From Collinsella aerofaciens (GTDB lineage: Bacteria > Actinomycetota > Coriobacteriia > Coriobacteriales > Coriobacteriaceae): a stretch of 64,000 bases of DNA. Made by a program: the position numbers and the translations under genes. Positions 25,211 to 34,508 of this stretch are shown piece by piece. Location: the NCBI RefSeq assembly GCF_963360655.1, contig NZ_OY725712.1, positions 372,001 to 436,000 of the forward strand. Reading direction: 5' to 3'. A model generated the notes under the pieces. That model worked only from the letters and a program-made list of their open reading frames with translations. It was not told where the DNA came from and ran no database searches. How positions within the stretch are numbered: the first letter of the stretch is position 1; each line of letters opens with the position of its first letter.

Positions 25211-26890
25211 CTAGTCGCGCGTCAGCTTACGGTGAATACGATGCGGCTGGGCCGCGTCCTCGCCCAGGCGCTCGATGCGGTTGGCCTGATAGGCCTCGAA
25301 ATTACCCTCGAACCAATACCAGTTGCCCGGATTCTCGTCGGTGCCCTCCCACGCCAGAATGTGCGTGGCGACGCGGTCCAGGAACATACGGTCGTGGCTA
25401 ATGACCACCGAGCAGCCCGGGAACTCGAGCAGCGCCGCCTCGAGCGAGGACAGCGTCTCGACGTCGAGGTCGTTCGTGGGCTCGTCGAGGAGCAGCAGGT
25501 TGCCGCCCTGCTTGAGCGTGAGTGCCAGGTTCAGACGGTTGCGCTCGCCACCGGAGAGTACGCCAGCGCGCTTCTGCTGGTCCTGGCCCTTAAAGCCAAA
25601 GCTCGCCACATAGGCGCGGCTCGGGACCTCGGTCTCGCCGACCATCATGTGGTCCAGGCCGTCCGAGACGACCTCCCACAGGTTCTTGTCGGGGTCGATG
25701 CCGGAGCGGTTCTGATCAACGTAGCTAATCTTGACGGTCTCGCCCACCTCGAGCTCGCCCGAAGTCAGCGGCTCCAGACCCACAATCGTCTTGAACAGCG
25801 TGGTCTTACCGACACCGTTGGGGCCGATCACGCCCACGATGCCGTTGCGCGGCAGGGTGAACGAAAGGTCATCGATGAGCACGCGGCCATCGAATTCCTT
25901 GTGCAGATGATGAGCCTCAAGCACCTTGTTGCCCAGACGCGGTCCAACGGGAATGCGGATGTCGGTCCAGTCGAGCTTCTGGCTTGCGCGGGCCTCGGCC
26001 TCCATCTCCTCGTAGCGAGCCAAACGGGCCTTGTTCTTGGCCTGACGAGCCTTGGGCGAGCTGCGCACCCACTCGAGCTCGGCCTCCATGCGCTTGGCGA
26101 GCTTGGCGTCACGGTTGCCCTGCGCCTCGATGCGGGCGGCCTTGGTCTCCAGATACGTGGAGTAGTTGCCCTTGTAGGGATAAAGGTGACCGCGGTCGAC
26201 CTCGCAGATCCACTCGGCAACATTATCCAGGAAGTAGCGATCGTGCGTGACGGCAAGCACGGCACCCTGGTAGTTGTGCAGGAAATGCTCGAGCCACAGG
26301 ATCGACTCGGCGTCCAGGTGGTTTGTGGGCTCGTCGAGCAGCAGCAGGTCGGGAGCCTCGAGCAACAGCTTGCACAGGGCCACGCGACGGCGCTCGCCGC
26401 CGGAAAGCACGTTAACCGGCATGTCGGAATCGGGCAGCTGCAGGGCGTCCATGGCCTGACCGAGCTTGGAATCGATATCCCAGCCGTCGGCGGCGTCGAT
26501 CTCGTCCTGGAGCTTGCCCATCTCGGCCATGAGGGCATCCATGTCGCAGTCCGGGTCGCACATCTCCTCGCCGATTTTGTTGAAGCGATCGACCTTGGCG
26601 ATCATGTCGCCAAATGCCATGCGCACGTTCTCGATGACGGTCTTGTCGTCGTCGAGCGGCGGCTCCTGCTGCAGGATGCCCACGGTGTAGCCGGGAGTGA
26701 GCTTGGCATCACCGTTGGAGACCTCCTCGATGCCGGCCATGATCTTGAGCAGGGTCGACTTGCCCATACCGTTGGGGCCCACGACGCCGATCTTGGCACC
26801 GGGGTAGAAGCTCAGGGTCACGTCGTCAAGGATCACCTTGTCGCCATGGGCCTTACGAGCCTGATACATCTGGTAGATAAACTCCGCCAT
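25211..26890 (-). CDS. ettA: ABC-F translation factor EttA
   Basis: A 559-residue soluble protein with two ABC domains and no membrane part, which binds the ribosomal E site and gates early elongation according to ATP. The first domain has GPNGMGKST near 39-47, LSGGERRR and DEPTNHLD; an arm domain (EMCDPDCDMDALMAEMGKLQ) is inserted there. A linker rich in Lys and Glu (SPKARQAKNKARLARYEEME) follows, then GPNGVGKTT, LSGGERNR and DEPTNDLD. Length and the linker motif match EttA rather than antibiotic-resistance ABC-F proteins. It stands alone with its own terminator. Confidence 0.93.
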   Translation of the reverse strand: MAEFIYQMYQARKAHGDKVILDDVTLSFYPGAKIGVVGPNGMGKSTLLKIMAGIEEVSNGDAKLTPGYTVGILQQEPPLDDDKTVIENVRMAFGDMIAKVDRFNKIGEEMCDPDCDMDALMAEMGKLQDEIDAADGWDIDSKLGQAMDALQLPDSDMPVNVLSGGERRRVALCKLLLEAPDLLLLDEPTNHLDAESILWLEHFLHNYQGAVLAVTHDRYFLDNVAEWICEVDRGHLYPYKGNYSTYLETKAARIEAQGNRDAKLAKRMEAELEWVRSSPKARQAKNKARLARYEEMEAEARASQKLDWTDIRIPVGPRLGNKVLEAHHLHKEFDGRVLIDDLSFTLPRNGIVGVIGPNGVGKTTLFKTIVGLEPLTSGELEVGETVKISYVDQNRSGIDPDKNLWEVVSDGLDHMMVGETEVPSRAYVASFGFKGQDQQKRAGVLSGGERNRLNLALTLKQGGNLLLLDEPTNDLDVETLSSLEAALLEFPGCSVVISHDRMFLDRVATHILAWEGTDENPGNWYWFEGNFEAYQANRIERLGEDAAQPHRIHRKLTRD

Positions 26891-27074
26891 TTGTCTGTTC
26901 TATCCTTTCTACCTGCTGTTTCCCTATTCTTGATTCGCTTTAGTGGAAACGAAATGAGGAAACCAGCTCTGAAACTTAACGAAAAAGGGGCATGGTTGCC
27001 CACACCCCCTAATACTACCTGGGAAAAGTCCCCCGGAACATACTATGAACTGCGTACGCTAGTTTTCCGCAACC

Positions 27075-27779
27075 TTAACGAGCGGCTCGCTGCGATTTGC
27101 GCCACAGCAGATACGAGTAGACGTAGACGGCTCCGACCGAACCAAACGCCAGAACCGCAATCACTGCGGCGACGACTTCACTCGAAAGCACGCTGCCCGC
27201 CACGCCCATCACAATCAGGCCAACACCCAGCACCATAAAGCAGGCACCGCCAAAGCGCTGCGTACGGCGCCAGTTCTCGGGATCGGCAAGCGCCCAGGGC
27301 GTCTTGATACCGAGTGTATAGTTCCGCTTCACACGCGGCAAGTAGTTGCCTACGCCGATGAACAGCAGACCGACAGCACCGGAAATCAGCACGTTGACCG
27401 AACCGACCGCCGGCACCACGTCCCAGATCGTAAGCTCACCCAACCAGCTTATGGCGCACATAAACAAGGTGAAGGCGATTACGAAGCCCTGATAGAACTT
27501 GCCCGAGGTTCGATACGCCTCGCCCTTGGGGTCAATGCGTGGCACGACGTAGAACATCGCAAGAAGTGCCAGAGGCAGCACGCCGAGCGCGGAGGCCATC
27601 CAGCTAGGACCCCAACCGTCGACGGCGCCGTTCGCGCCCCAGTGCGTAGGAATCTGCGCAGGCAAGCTCGGCATCACTATGAGGTGCGCTACGACATTGG
27701 CGACGCACAGAGCGATCAGCGCAATCCACACACGCCGCGATACCCCCGTGGCGTGAATGCCCTTGTTTTCGTTATTCAT
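27075..27779 (-). CDS. sdpI: SdpI-family membrane protein
   Basis: A 234-residue protein with about six membrane segments. The first part carries the DUF1648 motif (PTHWGANGAVDGWG) and the C-terminal part the SdpI hallmark GNYLPRVKRNYTLGIKTPWA with TQRFGG. In Bacillus, SdpI gives immunity to the SdpC toxin and captures the SdpR repressor at the membrane. The ATG at 27779 overlaps the stop of the sdpR-like gene by eight bases. No sdpABC toxin genes are nearby, so it may protect against toxins of other cells or sense envelope stress. Confidence 0.88.
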   Translation of the reverse strand: MNNENKGIHATGVSRRVWIALIALCVANVVAHLIVMPSLPAQIPTHWGANGAVDGWGPSWMASALGVLPLALLAMFYVVPRIDPKGEAYRTSGKFYQGFVIAFTLFMCAISWLGELTIWDVVPAVGSVNVLISGAVGLLFIGVGNYLPRVKRNYTLGIKTPWALADPENWRRTQRFGGACFMVLGVGLIVMGVAGSVLSSEVVAAVIAVLAFGSVGAVYVYSYLLWRKSQRAAR

Positions 27780-28050
27780 CCTTATCACCTTCCGTGTTTG
27801 TAAAGCCCATAAACCAACCGATCAAGTCCTGCATGACGGTGGTGTTTAAGCTGTATACGATGTTTTGGCCATGGCGCTCGTCGGTCACCAATCCGGCGTT
27901 TTTGAGCGTCGCCAAGTGATGACTTAGCGACGGCTTACTGATATCGAAATGCTCGGCAAGCTCCCCCGCCGTGCAATTGCCCTCGCGTAGCAACTCCAAA
28001 ATGCGCCGTCGCGTTGGATCGGCAAGCGCCTTAAAACCCTCTCCCGGCAT
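27772..28050 (-). CDS. sdpR: SdpR-like ArsR-family repressor
   Basis: A 92-residue winged-helix protein: FKALADPTRRRILELLREGN, then TAGELAEHFDISKPSLSHHL as recognition helix and a wing (LVTDERHGQNIVYSL). No metal-binding Cys motif is present, in line with SdpR rather than ArsR metal sensors. GAGGAGG precedes the ATG by five bases. It is first in the sdpRI operon and an inverted repeat overlapping the -35 box should be its operator. Confidence 0.88.
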   Translation of the reverse strand: MPGEGFKALADPTRRRILELLREGNCTAGELAEHFDISKPSLSHHLATLKNAGLVTDERHGQNIVYSLNTTVMQDLIGWFMGFTNTEGDKDE

Positions 28051-28084
28051 AAGACCTCCTCTCAGCGCCCCTCATGACGCGCAC

Positions 28085-28114
28085 ACTATACTGGATATTT
28101 AGATGTTTGTCTAA
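28085..28114 (-). promoter_or_regulatory. sdpRI promoter and operator
   Basis: On the minus strand TTAGAC (28114-28109) and TATAGT (28090-28085) are 18 bases apart. TTAGA (28099-28103) and TCTAA (28110-28114) are an inverted repeat with six bases between, overlapping the -35 box, as expected for autorepression. Confidence 0.6.
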
Positions 28115-28156
28115 CTATTTAATCGAAATGCTTCAAACCACATCAAAGTAAGCGTC

Positions 28157-28185
28157 ATCGCAACCTATGGGCGATTACCTATAAT
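28157..28185 (+). promoter_or_regulatory. Candidate promoter of tcdA-tatD
   Basis: An exact TATAAT (28180-28185) follows a weak ATCGCA by 17 bases, 45 bases before the tcdA start. Confidence 0.45.
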
Positions 28186-28229
28186 GGCGATAGCTAAAAC
28201 ACGATTCGCTTCCCCATCGGAGGATGTCT

Positions 28230-29024
28230 ATGACCGAAAACGCTACTGCTCTCGTCGAGACGCGCGATACCAAGCTCGAAATCATCATGGGCCGCGAGGC
28301 ACTCGACAAGCTCGCCGATGCTACGGTACTGGTGCTCGGCTGCGGAGGCGTGGGCTCCAACTGCTGCGAGGCACTCGCCCGCGGCGGCATCGGACATTTC
28401 GTCATTCTGGACAAGGACATCATCGCGCCCAGCAATATCAATCGCCAGGCCATCGCCTTTCACAGCACCATCGGCAAGCGCAAAGTGGACGTGATGGATG
28501 CCATGATTCGCGATATCAATCCCGCCGCCACCGTTATCAAGCGCACCGAATACCTGCTGAGCGACAACATCGACGAGTTCTTCGCGAGCGTTTTGGAGCA
28601 GACGGGTGGCAAGCTCGACTACGTCGTCGACGCCATCGACACCATCTCGGCCAAGCTTACCATTGCCAAATATGCTCAGGACCACGACATTCGTTTGGTT
28701 AGCTCCATGGGCGGGGCCAACAAGCTCCATCCCGAGTGCCTCCGCTTTGCCGACATTTTCGATACGGTACGTGACCCCATGAGCCGCATCATGCGCAAAG
28801 AATGTAAGAAGCGCGGAATCAAGAGTCTGCACGTGCTGTTTAGCTGCGAGGAATCGGTTAAGACCCAACCCCGCGACCCGTCCAACATCCACGAGCGTAC
28901 CGAGTTGGGTACCGCCAGCTTTATGCCGCCCATCATGGGTCAGATGATTGCCGGCGAGGTTATCCGCCGGATCAGCGGGCGCGGCACCGAGCGCGTACGC
29001 GCCGACGGCCAACGCCTGGACTAG
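28230..29024 (+). CDS. tcdA: tRNA threonylcarbamoyladenosine dehydratase
   Basis: A 264-residue E1/ThiF-fold enzyme that cyclises t6A37 of tRNA to ct6A with ATP. The nucleotide loop is VLVLGCGGVGSNCCEAL near 36-52, with DKDIIAPSNINRQ next and DAIDTISAK near 138. The Cys in LFSCEES is in the usual sulfur/Cys region. The ATG at 28230 has GGAGG six bases upstream; the ATG at 28224 is too close to it. It is first of a two-gene operon with a TatD-type hydrolase 14 bases downstream. Confidence 0.9.
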   Translation: MTENATALVETRDTKLEIIMGREALDKLADATVLVLGCGGVGSNCCEALARGGIGHFVILDKDIIAPSNINRQAIAFHSTIGKRKVDVMDAMIRDINPAATVIKRTEYLLSDNIDEFFASVLEQTGGKLDYVVDAIDTISAKLTIAKYAQDHDIRLVSSMGGANKLHPECLRFADIFDTVRDPMSRIMRKECKKRGIKSLHVLFSCEESVKTQPRDPSNIHERTELGTASFMPPIMGQMIAGEVIRRISGRGTERVRADGQRLD

Positions 29025-29038
29025 CAGGATGTCCTGCG

Positions 29039-29821
29039 ATGGAACCGCAATTCTTTGACACGCATTGTCATCTTGATTTGATGCTCGGCCCCGATGCTGC
29101 AGCCAGTGAGTCGGCGGCGTCGGGTCTGGGGCTCTTTGACTGCGGGGTCGACCCACGCGACTTTTCGGCCGCAAACGGGCGCGCCCGTCGCCTACCAGGC
29201 ATCATCGCTGGCGTTGGGCTCCACCCCTGGTGGCTCGCCGACGGCCGCTGCGGTCCTGCCGAAGTCGATCTGCTTTGCGAAGTTGCTGCCCAAGAGCGCT
29301 ACATCGGCGAGGTGGGACTCGACTTTTCCGCACGCTTTGCCGGAAGTGAGCCGCTACAAATACAGGCATTTGACCGGCTCTGCGATACACTCGTGCAGCA
29401 TCCTCTTACCGGGCGCGTGATATCAATTCACGCCGTTCGTTCGGCAGGAGCCGTACTGGACGTCCTCGAATCGCATGGACTACTCATCCCAAACCCCGAC
29501 TCCCCCGTTATCATCTTCCACTGGTTTAGCGGCACTTCGGACGAACTCGTCCGCGCGCGTGATGCGGACTGTTATTTTTCCGTCAACGAACGCATGCTCG
29601 CGTCTAAACGAGGACGCGAATACGCACGACAGATTCCACTCGATCGTTTACTGCTCGAGACCGATGCACCAGCGGAGGCAAACACAGAAACAAGCGCGCA
29701 GTCGCTCATCAAATCGCTCACAAGGACCTCAGAACGCATCGCCTCGCTCAAAAATTGTGACGCAAAGCGCATCGAGTCGGCAGTTTTAACAAATGCGCAC
29801 TCTGTTTTTGACCTTCGCTAA
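29039..29821 (+). CDS. TatD-family metal-dependent hydrolase
   Basis: A 260-residue TIM-barrel metallohydrolase. The metal motifs are DTHCHLD (8-14), GLHPWW, GEVGLDF, IHAVRSAG (His with the Arg of the family), FHWFSG and ETDAP. TatD proteins are 3'-5' DNA exonucleases or D-aminoacyl hydrolase-like enzymes used in DNA quality control. It follows tcdA closely in the same operon. The 79 bases to the convergent kinase gene hold no clear terminator. Confidence 0.85.
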   Translation: MEPQFFDTHCHLDLMLGPDAAASESAASGLGLFDCGVDPRDFSAANGRARRLPGIIAGVGLHPWWLADGRCGPAEVDLLCEVAAQERYIGEVGLDFSARFAGSEPLQIQAFDRLCDTLVQHPLTGRVISIHAVRSAGAVLDVLESHGLLIPNPDSPVIIFHWFSGTSDELVRARDADCYFSVNERMLASKRGREYARQIPLDRLLLETDAPAEANTETSAQSLIKSLTRTSERIASLKNCDAKRIESAVLTNAHSVFDLR

Positions 29822-29900
29822 CCCCTGTGGGCAAAAATGCCAAGGGACATGCGAATCGCACAACGCAGTCCCTATTGGTAGGCAGTACAATTCGGCAGCA

Positions 29901-31418
29901 TTACACCAATTCGTGCATGAGATCACGGTTGCGTGCATACAATTCGTCAAAGATATGACGACGCGATGCATATAACTCGTGGGCAGCCATATCGGGCACG
30001 ATTGTTTGCGCAACGCCAAGGACTTGGGCGAGCTCATCCCATGATGCATAGGCGCCACCTGCGAGAGCTGCCATGATGGCATCACCGAAGCATGCGCCCA
30101 CCGTAACCTTGGCAACCGAGACCTCGCGCCCGCATACGTCGGCGATAGCCTGCATCCAAACTGGATTCTTGGTTCCACCTCCGACAAGCATAATGCGCCC
30201 AATTGGCAGTCCATGCTCTCGCTCGATAATGTCGACATGGGATGCAACGGTATACGCGACGCCTTCCAAGGCGGCGCGAACCATATGGGCTCGCGTATGC
30301 CTTCCGGTCAGGCCAAAGAAGACGCCACGCGCCTCGGGATCGTTGAGCGGAGTACGCTCCCCCGCAAAGTACGGCAGACACAGGAGCCCATCGGCACCCG
30401 GCGCCACATCGGCGGCATCATGCGCCATAACCGAATAGGCATCGGGACCACCGTGGCCCTCGGCCTCTACGGCGTCGCGATACAGCTCTTGGCGCAGCCA
30501 CGATGTGAGTGCGCCCGCCGTATTGGTCCCCGCGCAGATCCCGTAAGTTCCGGGAATGATAAACGTCCCCGGCCACAGGCGGGCATCATCGATCATATGA
30601 TCAGCTAGGTAGATGAAATACGCCGTACTCCCCAACTGAACCATCATATCGCCGGGACGGAATACACCCGTCGAAATGGCCTCGGCACCAGAATCGCCCG
30701 TTCCCACTAAGACAGGTGTCCCTGCCGCGAGCCCCGTCGCCTCAGCCGCACGCCGCGTAATCACCTCGGCAATATCGGTAGCCGACATTACCTCCGCCAT
30801 CTGGTCAGGCCGGCAGAAACGAGCACATTCCCGAGCATCAACCTTCCAGGTGTAGCGGTCGTATAGGGGAAGAAAATCCTCCGCCAAATAACGGTCCACC
30901 GTAAAACGCCCCGTCAACTTTGCGCATAGAAACGATGACGCCGTCAGGAACTTCGCGGCACGTTCGTGCACCTCGGGCATATTCTCCTTAAACCACAAGA
31001 TCTTGGGAGCAATATCTGACGAACAGAGATCGTGCCCGAAAAGCTCGCGTGCGCGATCTGACCCATATTCGGAAAGAAGCTCGTCAATCTGCGGCTTCGA
31101 ACGTGCATCGACTCCATACAAAATCGCGGGCGCCAGCGCGTTGCACTCGGTATCGACCGGCACACAGTCGCAACCCAATGCGGAAAGGCCCACGCATCCG
31201 ATCTGTGCCGCGTTAACCCCCGATCGCGCCACCAGCTCGCGCGACAAGCGGCAAAAATCGCCCCACCAAACTGCCTCCGCATCATGCTGGTACCATCCAT
31301 CACACGGGTTGTCCGTCTCATGTCCACAAGAGGCTTGGCAAACGATGTTGCATCGATCATCGATTAAAACGCCTTTAGAGGCGCTTGTCCCAATATCAAT
31401 ACCCAGATAGAGCGCCAT
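29901..31418 (-). CDS. FGGY-family carbohydrate kinase
   Basis: A 505-residue sugar kinase of the xylulokinase group. The N-terminal phosphate-1 loop is YLGIDIGTSASKGVLID, with GTGDSGAEAISTGV near 260 and the second ATP site GGGTKNPVWMQ near 430 plus GACFGDAIMAAL. Substrate residues do not point to one sugar. It is the last gene of the ten-gene operon that begins with the YfcC permease, six bases after the BtpA gene. In this setting it probably phosphorylates a ketose or polyol released in the pathway. Confidence 0.85.
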   Translation of the reverse strand: MALYLGIDIGTSASKGVLIDDRCNIVCQASCGHETDNPCDGWYQHDAEAVWWGDFCRLSRELVARSGVNAAQIGCVGLSALGCDCVPVDTECNALAPAILYGVDARSKPQIDELLSEYGSDRARELFGHDLCSSDIAPKILWFKENMPEVHERAAKFLTASSFLCAKLTGRFTVDRYLAEDFLPLYDRYTWKVDARECARFCRPDQMAEVMSATDIAEVITRRAAEATGLAAGTPVLVGTGDSGAEAISTGVFRPGDMMVQLGSTAYFIYLADHMIDDARLWPGTFIIPGTYGICAGTNTAGALTSWLRQELYRDAVEAEGHGGPDAYSVMAHDAADVAPGADGLLCLPYFAGERTPLNDPEARGVFFGLTGRHTRAHMVRAALEGVAYTVASHVDIIEREHGLPIGRIMLVGGGTKNPVWMQAIADVCGREVSVAKVTVGACFGDAIMAALAGGAYASWDELAQVLGVAQTIVPDMAAHELYASRRHIFDELYARNRDLMHELV

Positions 31419-31424
31419 AGGTGC

Positions 31425-32234
31425 CTACTCCCCTCGCGCCGTACGAGCGGCAGCCATAAAACGAGCTACCCGCTCAACATCAACCGGGGCATCCAGCTTT
31501 CCGTCGCGCTTTAAGCAGGTGCCGACAAACGCGCCATCGTAGTGAGCAAATACGTCAGCCACGGTATTTTCGCGACAACCGGTGCCACATACCACGGGTA
31601 CTTCGCCAACACGCTCGCGGACTTCATCGGCAAGCTCGCCCGAAGCGCCACGACCGGCAGCCGAACCGCCGATGACCATCGCATCCGGTAGGCAATTAAA
31701 GAGAAGTGAATCGGCAATGTCCGCAGTCGTGCGGTCGTTGAGATAAACCTCCCCCTCGCTCGTGATGAAGTGAAAAAGCTTGAGGTCGTCCAGGCGCAGC
31801 GCCGCCTTGCGACGCATGGTGTGAGCGAAATCTCGGTTAATCAGCCCAAGATCACCGGCCCAGGCACCGCAAAAATTGCAGCGCGTGAACTGCGCGTCGA
31901 CGGCAGCGCACAGCTCGATTGTGGCATCACCATCGTAAATAGCCTCAGCTCCCCAAGGAGTCGACAGATCATGGGATAGAGTCCCGATTACATAGCCCAT
32001 CGATGCAAGGGTTGAGGGAGAAACGTGCTGCTCGTAGGGCATCGAGAGCTCATTGGTAATCAAAATGCCATCGACACCGCCCTGCTGCAACGCCTCGAGA
32101 TCGCGCTTGGCGGCTTCCACGACCTGCGACACGCTTCCGCCCGGGTAATACAGTGGATCGCCCGGCAGAGGACGCAAGTGCAGCATTCCGATGACCGGCT
32201 TTTCGGTCTTGAACATCGAGGTTAGAAACGACAT
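31425..32234 (-). CDS. BtpA/SgcQ-family TIM-barrel protein
   Basis: A 269-residue protein with the BtpA pattern: KPVIGMLHLRPLPGDPLY at the N-terminus, GGVDGILITNELSMPY, then DLGLINRDFA, VIGGSAAG and VCGTGCRENTV. BtpA was first linked to photosystem I in cyanobacteria; in other bacteria members such as SgcQ sit in sugar operons and act on unknown phosphosugars. The chosen ATG at 32234 follows GAAGGAG by six bases. It lies between the YjbQ and FGGY genes. Confidence 0.82.
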   Translation of the reverse strand: MSFLTSMFKTEKPVIGMLHLRPLPGDPLYYPGGSVSQVVEAAKRDLEALQQGGVDGILITNELSMPYEQHVSPSTLASMGYVIGTLSHDLSTPWGAEAIYDGDATIELCAAVDAQFTRCNFCGAWAGDLGLINRDFAHTMRRKAALRLDDLKLFHFITSEGEVYLNDRTTADIADSLLFNCLPDAMVIGGSAAGRGASGELADEVRERVGEVPVVCGTGCRENTVADVFAHYDGAFVGTCLKRDGKLDAPVDVERVARFMAAARTARGE

Positions 32235-32267
32235 AACGTGCTCCTTCATAGGGTTATCGCGGGGACG

Positions 32268-32696
32268 TTACTCCCCCAGCACTTCGACGTACACTTTTCG
32301 CTTCTGCGGACCGTCAAACTCCGCAAGATAGATGTTCTGGGCACCTCCACACACGATGTGGCCATCTTGGACGGGAAAGAAGCAACTGTTTCCACAAATC
32401 ATGCTCTTGATATGCCCACAGGAGTTGTTGCCGGTGGCTCCATAGCTCGGCAGGAAGTGTGCATGCGCATAGGGGGCGTCGAGTGGGGCGATGCGATCAA
32501 GCGTCTCCATAAGATCCGTCTCCACGCAGGGCAGCCCCTCGTTTACCACGATTCCACAGGTCGTATGCGACAAAATAATCGCTGCCAAGCCATTGGTCAC
32601 CGAGCTGCGTTCGATGGCAGCGTGCACGTCTTCGGTAATATCGATGAACTGGTCCGGAGCAGTCGATAGATAGCTCAATGTCTCGAGCGTCACCAT
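32268..32696 (-). CDS. YjbQ (UPF0047) family protein
   Basis: A 142-residue beta protein with the YjbQ block: SHTTCGIVVNEG, then a His in YAHAHFLPSYG, NNSCGHIKSMICGNS and LAEFDGPQKRKVYVEVLG. YjbQ proteins form trimers with conserved His and Asp residues and have been linked to weak thiamin-phosphate synthase activity; their main substrate is not settled. It starts one codon after the amidohydrolase stop, within a sugar-catabolic operon, so an unknown step on a phosphorylated sugar is likely. Confidence 0.82.
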   Translation of the reverse strand: MVTLETLSYLSTAPDQFIDITEDVHAAIERSSVTNGLAAIILSHTTCGIVVNEGLPCVETDLMETLDRIAPLDAPYAHAHFLPSYGATGNNSCGHIKSMICGNSCFFPVQDGHIVCGGAQNIYLAEFDGPQKRKVYVEVLGE

Positions 32697-32698
32697 GT

Positions 32699-33559
32699 TT
32701 ACTCATCCCCTTCAAGAAAACGCAGGGCATTACCCCAGTAGAGCCTTTCTCGCGCATCGTCGCGCATGGGCACGGTATCGAGCGCCCGCTTGAGTTTGAA
32801 TGCACGGAAGCGCGGCGTATTGCTGGCGAACATCACTTGATGCGATAGCGCGCGCTCATACCACAGCGGCCCCATATCGACCGTGAAAAGACGCTGCATC
32901 ATCTCCTCGGGCGAATCGATGTAAGTGATAGAGGTGTCCGTGTAGCAGTTGGGATACTTGAGCAGCATCGCCACGGTCTCGCGCACCCAGGGCCAGCCAA
33001 AGTGGGTCAAACTAAAGCGCACATTTGGATGCGTTGCGATTGTGTGCTCAAATGCAAGCGGGTTACTGCGCGAGAGCTCTGCGCCAGGCTCCCAAGACAT
33101 ACCGGCATGGAAAACCACCGGCTTGTTATAGCGCTCGCACAGCTCGTAAAGCGGCTCGGCCACAGCATCATCGGGGGCAAAACCCTGCTTTGCCGGATGC
33201 AGACAAAGCCCCTTTGCCCCCAACTCGGTAAAGGCGCGCTCCAATTCGTCTGCGGCACCGCTCACCTGCGGATCTACGCTCGCAAATCCCCACAGACGAT
33301 CGGGGTGCGCGGCAACCAGCATGGCAATCTGGTCATTGGTGCCAAAATGCCCTCCGCATGCCGTGGTTACATCGAGCGGCATGAGCACACTCTTCTGCAC
33401 GTCGCAGACGTCCATCTCGACTTGAAGCTCATCCCAATCCATGGGGCCCATATGCCCCATACCATATTCTCGTGACCAAAAACCGAATCCATCAGGCTCA
33501 TCACCCGGCGTACAGATCTCGCCGTAGAGCATAGGATGGACCAACATGTCGATAACCAT
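32699..33559 (-). CDS. Amidohydrolase 2 family enzyme
   Basis: A 286-residue TIM-barrel hydrolase or decarboxylase of the amidohydrolase 2 (ACMSD-like) group. MVIDMLVHPM holds the reduced first motif, LWGFASVDPQ and KGLCLHPAKQGF follow, then VVFHAG and LTHFGWPWVRETVAML with the metal His, and MFASNTPR near the C-terminus where an Asp is more usual. The first motif lacks the classical HxH, so metal binding may differ. The ATG at 33559 has AAAGGAG upstream. It is gene seven of the operon. Confidence 0.78.
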   Translation of the reverse strand: MVIDMLVHPMLYGEICTPGDEPDGFGFWSREYGMGHMGPMDWDELQVEMDVCDVQKSVLMPLDVTTACGGHFGTNDQIAMLVAAHPDRLWGFASVDPQVSGAADELERAFTELGAKGLCLHPAKQGFAPDDAVAEPLYELCERYNKPVVFHAGMSWEPGAELSRSNPLAFEHTIATHPNVRFSLTHFGWPWVRETVAMLLKYPNCYTDTSITYIDSPEEMMQRLFTVDMGPLWYERALSHQVMFASNTPRFRAFKLKRALDTVPMRDDARERLYWGNALRFLEGDE

Positions 33560-33586
33560 TTCGTACTCCTTTCCAGGCATTTAACC

Positions 33587-34387
33587 CTAGTACGGCTCAA
33601 ACGAACCAATCACTCGGGACGACAGCTCAGCGCCCGCCTTCATACACGCCGGAATATCAAGGCCATCGATCACGCCCTTGGTAAACCCGGCAATATACGA
33701 GTCGCCGGCACCCACGGTATTAACGACCTTCTCCGCCGGTACGATCCCGCACTCATAGAAGCGCTCACCGTCATAGGCAATGCTTCCCTTCTCGCCAAGC
33801 GTGGCAACCGCAACGCGCGGTCCCAATTCCTGCACGTGGCGTACCCAGTCTCGCAGCTCCGGAGTGTCCTCTTCAAACGACATGAACGCATAGTCTACGT
33901 AAGGAAAATGAGCCTCGCATGCATATTCGGGATCCTGGCTGAACACCGAGAAGTCCATAACCACCGTCTTGCCCGCATCATGCCATTCGGGCAGGAGGTC
34001 CAAACAATTGCCAAACAGGTCGGTGTGAATGATGTCGTGCTCTAGGATAAACGCCCGGTCGTCTTCATTCGGACGATATGTCTCCATTACGCCATCGATT
34101 GCCTCGAGATGCACGCGATCGACGCCGTCTTTCAATGCCATGAGCATCACCGAGGTGTCGCCATCCTCCACCCGCAGATGAGAGATATCAAACCCCTCAG
34201 CGGCCAGCGCCTCTCTCATCTTGTCTCCGTACTCGTCCTTGCCGACAACCGACACGGCGGATACCGAAACGCCCATTCGTGCAAGATGGATACCCCAGTC
34301 AATGCCGTTACCAGTCGGATAGAACACGCCGATGTTTTGATAGACGTCCGCGCAGCAAAAACCAGCCGCACACGCTTTAATACCCAT
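33587..34387 (-). CDS. PfkB-family sugar kinase (FrlD-like), first of two
   Basis: A 266-residue ribokinase-family enzyme. GNGIDWGIHLARMGVSVSAV replaces the more usual GGNAVNFA, the C-terminal anion-hole motif is VNTVGAGDSYIAGF near 228-241, and ERFYECG-like text precedes it. Such short PfkB proteins include fructoselysine 6-kinase FrlD. It shares pattern (DYAFMSFEEDTPELRDWVRH) with the next kinase gene but is clearly diverged. The ATG at 34387 follows TTGGAG. The 121 bases from the preceding gene are wider than elsewhere in the operon. Confidence 0.85.
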   Translation of the reverse strand: MGIKACAAGFCCADVYQNIGVFYPTGNGIDWGIHLARMGVSVSAVSVVGKDEYGDKMREALAAEGFDISHLRVEDGDTSVMLMALKDGVDRVHLEAIDGVMETYRPNEDDRAFILEHDIIHTDLFGNCLDLLPEWHDAGKTVVMDFSVFSQDPEYACEAHFPYVDYAFMSFEEDTPELRDWVRHVQELGPRVAVATLGEKGSIAYDGERFYECGIVPAEKVVNTVGAGDSYIAGFTKGVIDGLDIPACMKAGAELSSRVIGSFEPY

Positions 34388-34508
34388 GGTCTTCTCCAAT
34401 GCTCAAAAGGGGACCCACCACATGGCGAGCCCCCTTTTCGCGTTTCGCTTATTGTTTTGCATCGGCTGTCCAAGGCCTCATAGCCAGACCGCCGTACGCT
34501 TTCTTAAG

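Noticed and set aside
25205-27238. 677-codon plus-strand frame opposite ettA
   Set aside because: Shadow of the EttA gene; the opposite frame has two full ABC cassettes.
32699-33559. Calling the amidohydrolase 2 gene a specific decarboxylase
   Set aside because: The family covers many substrates and the first metal motif is incomplete, so no specific name is justified.
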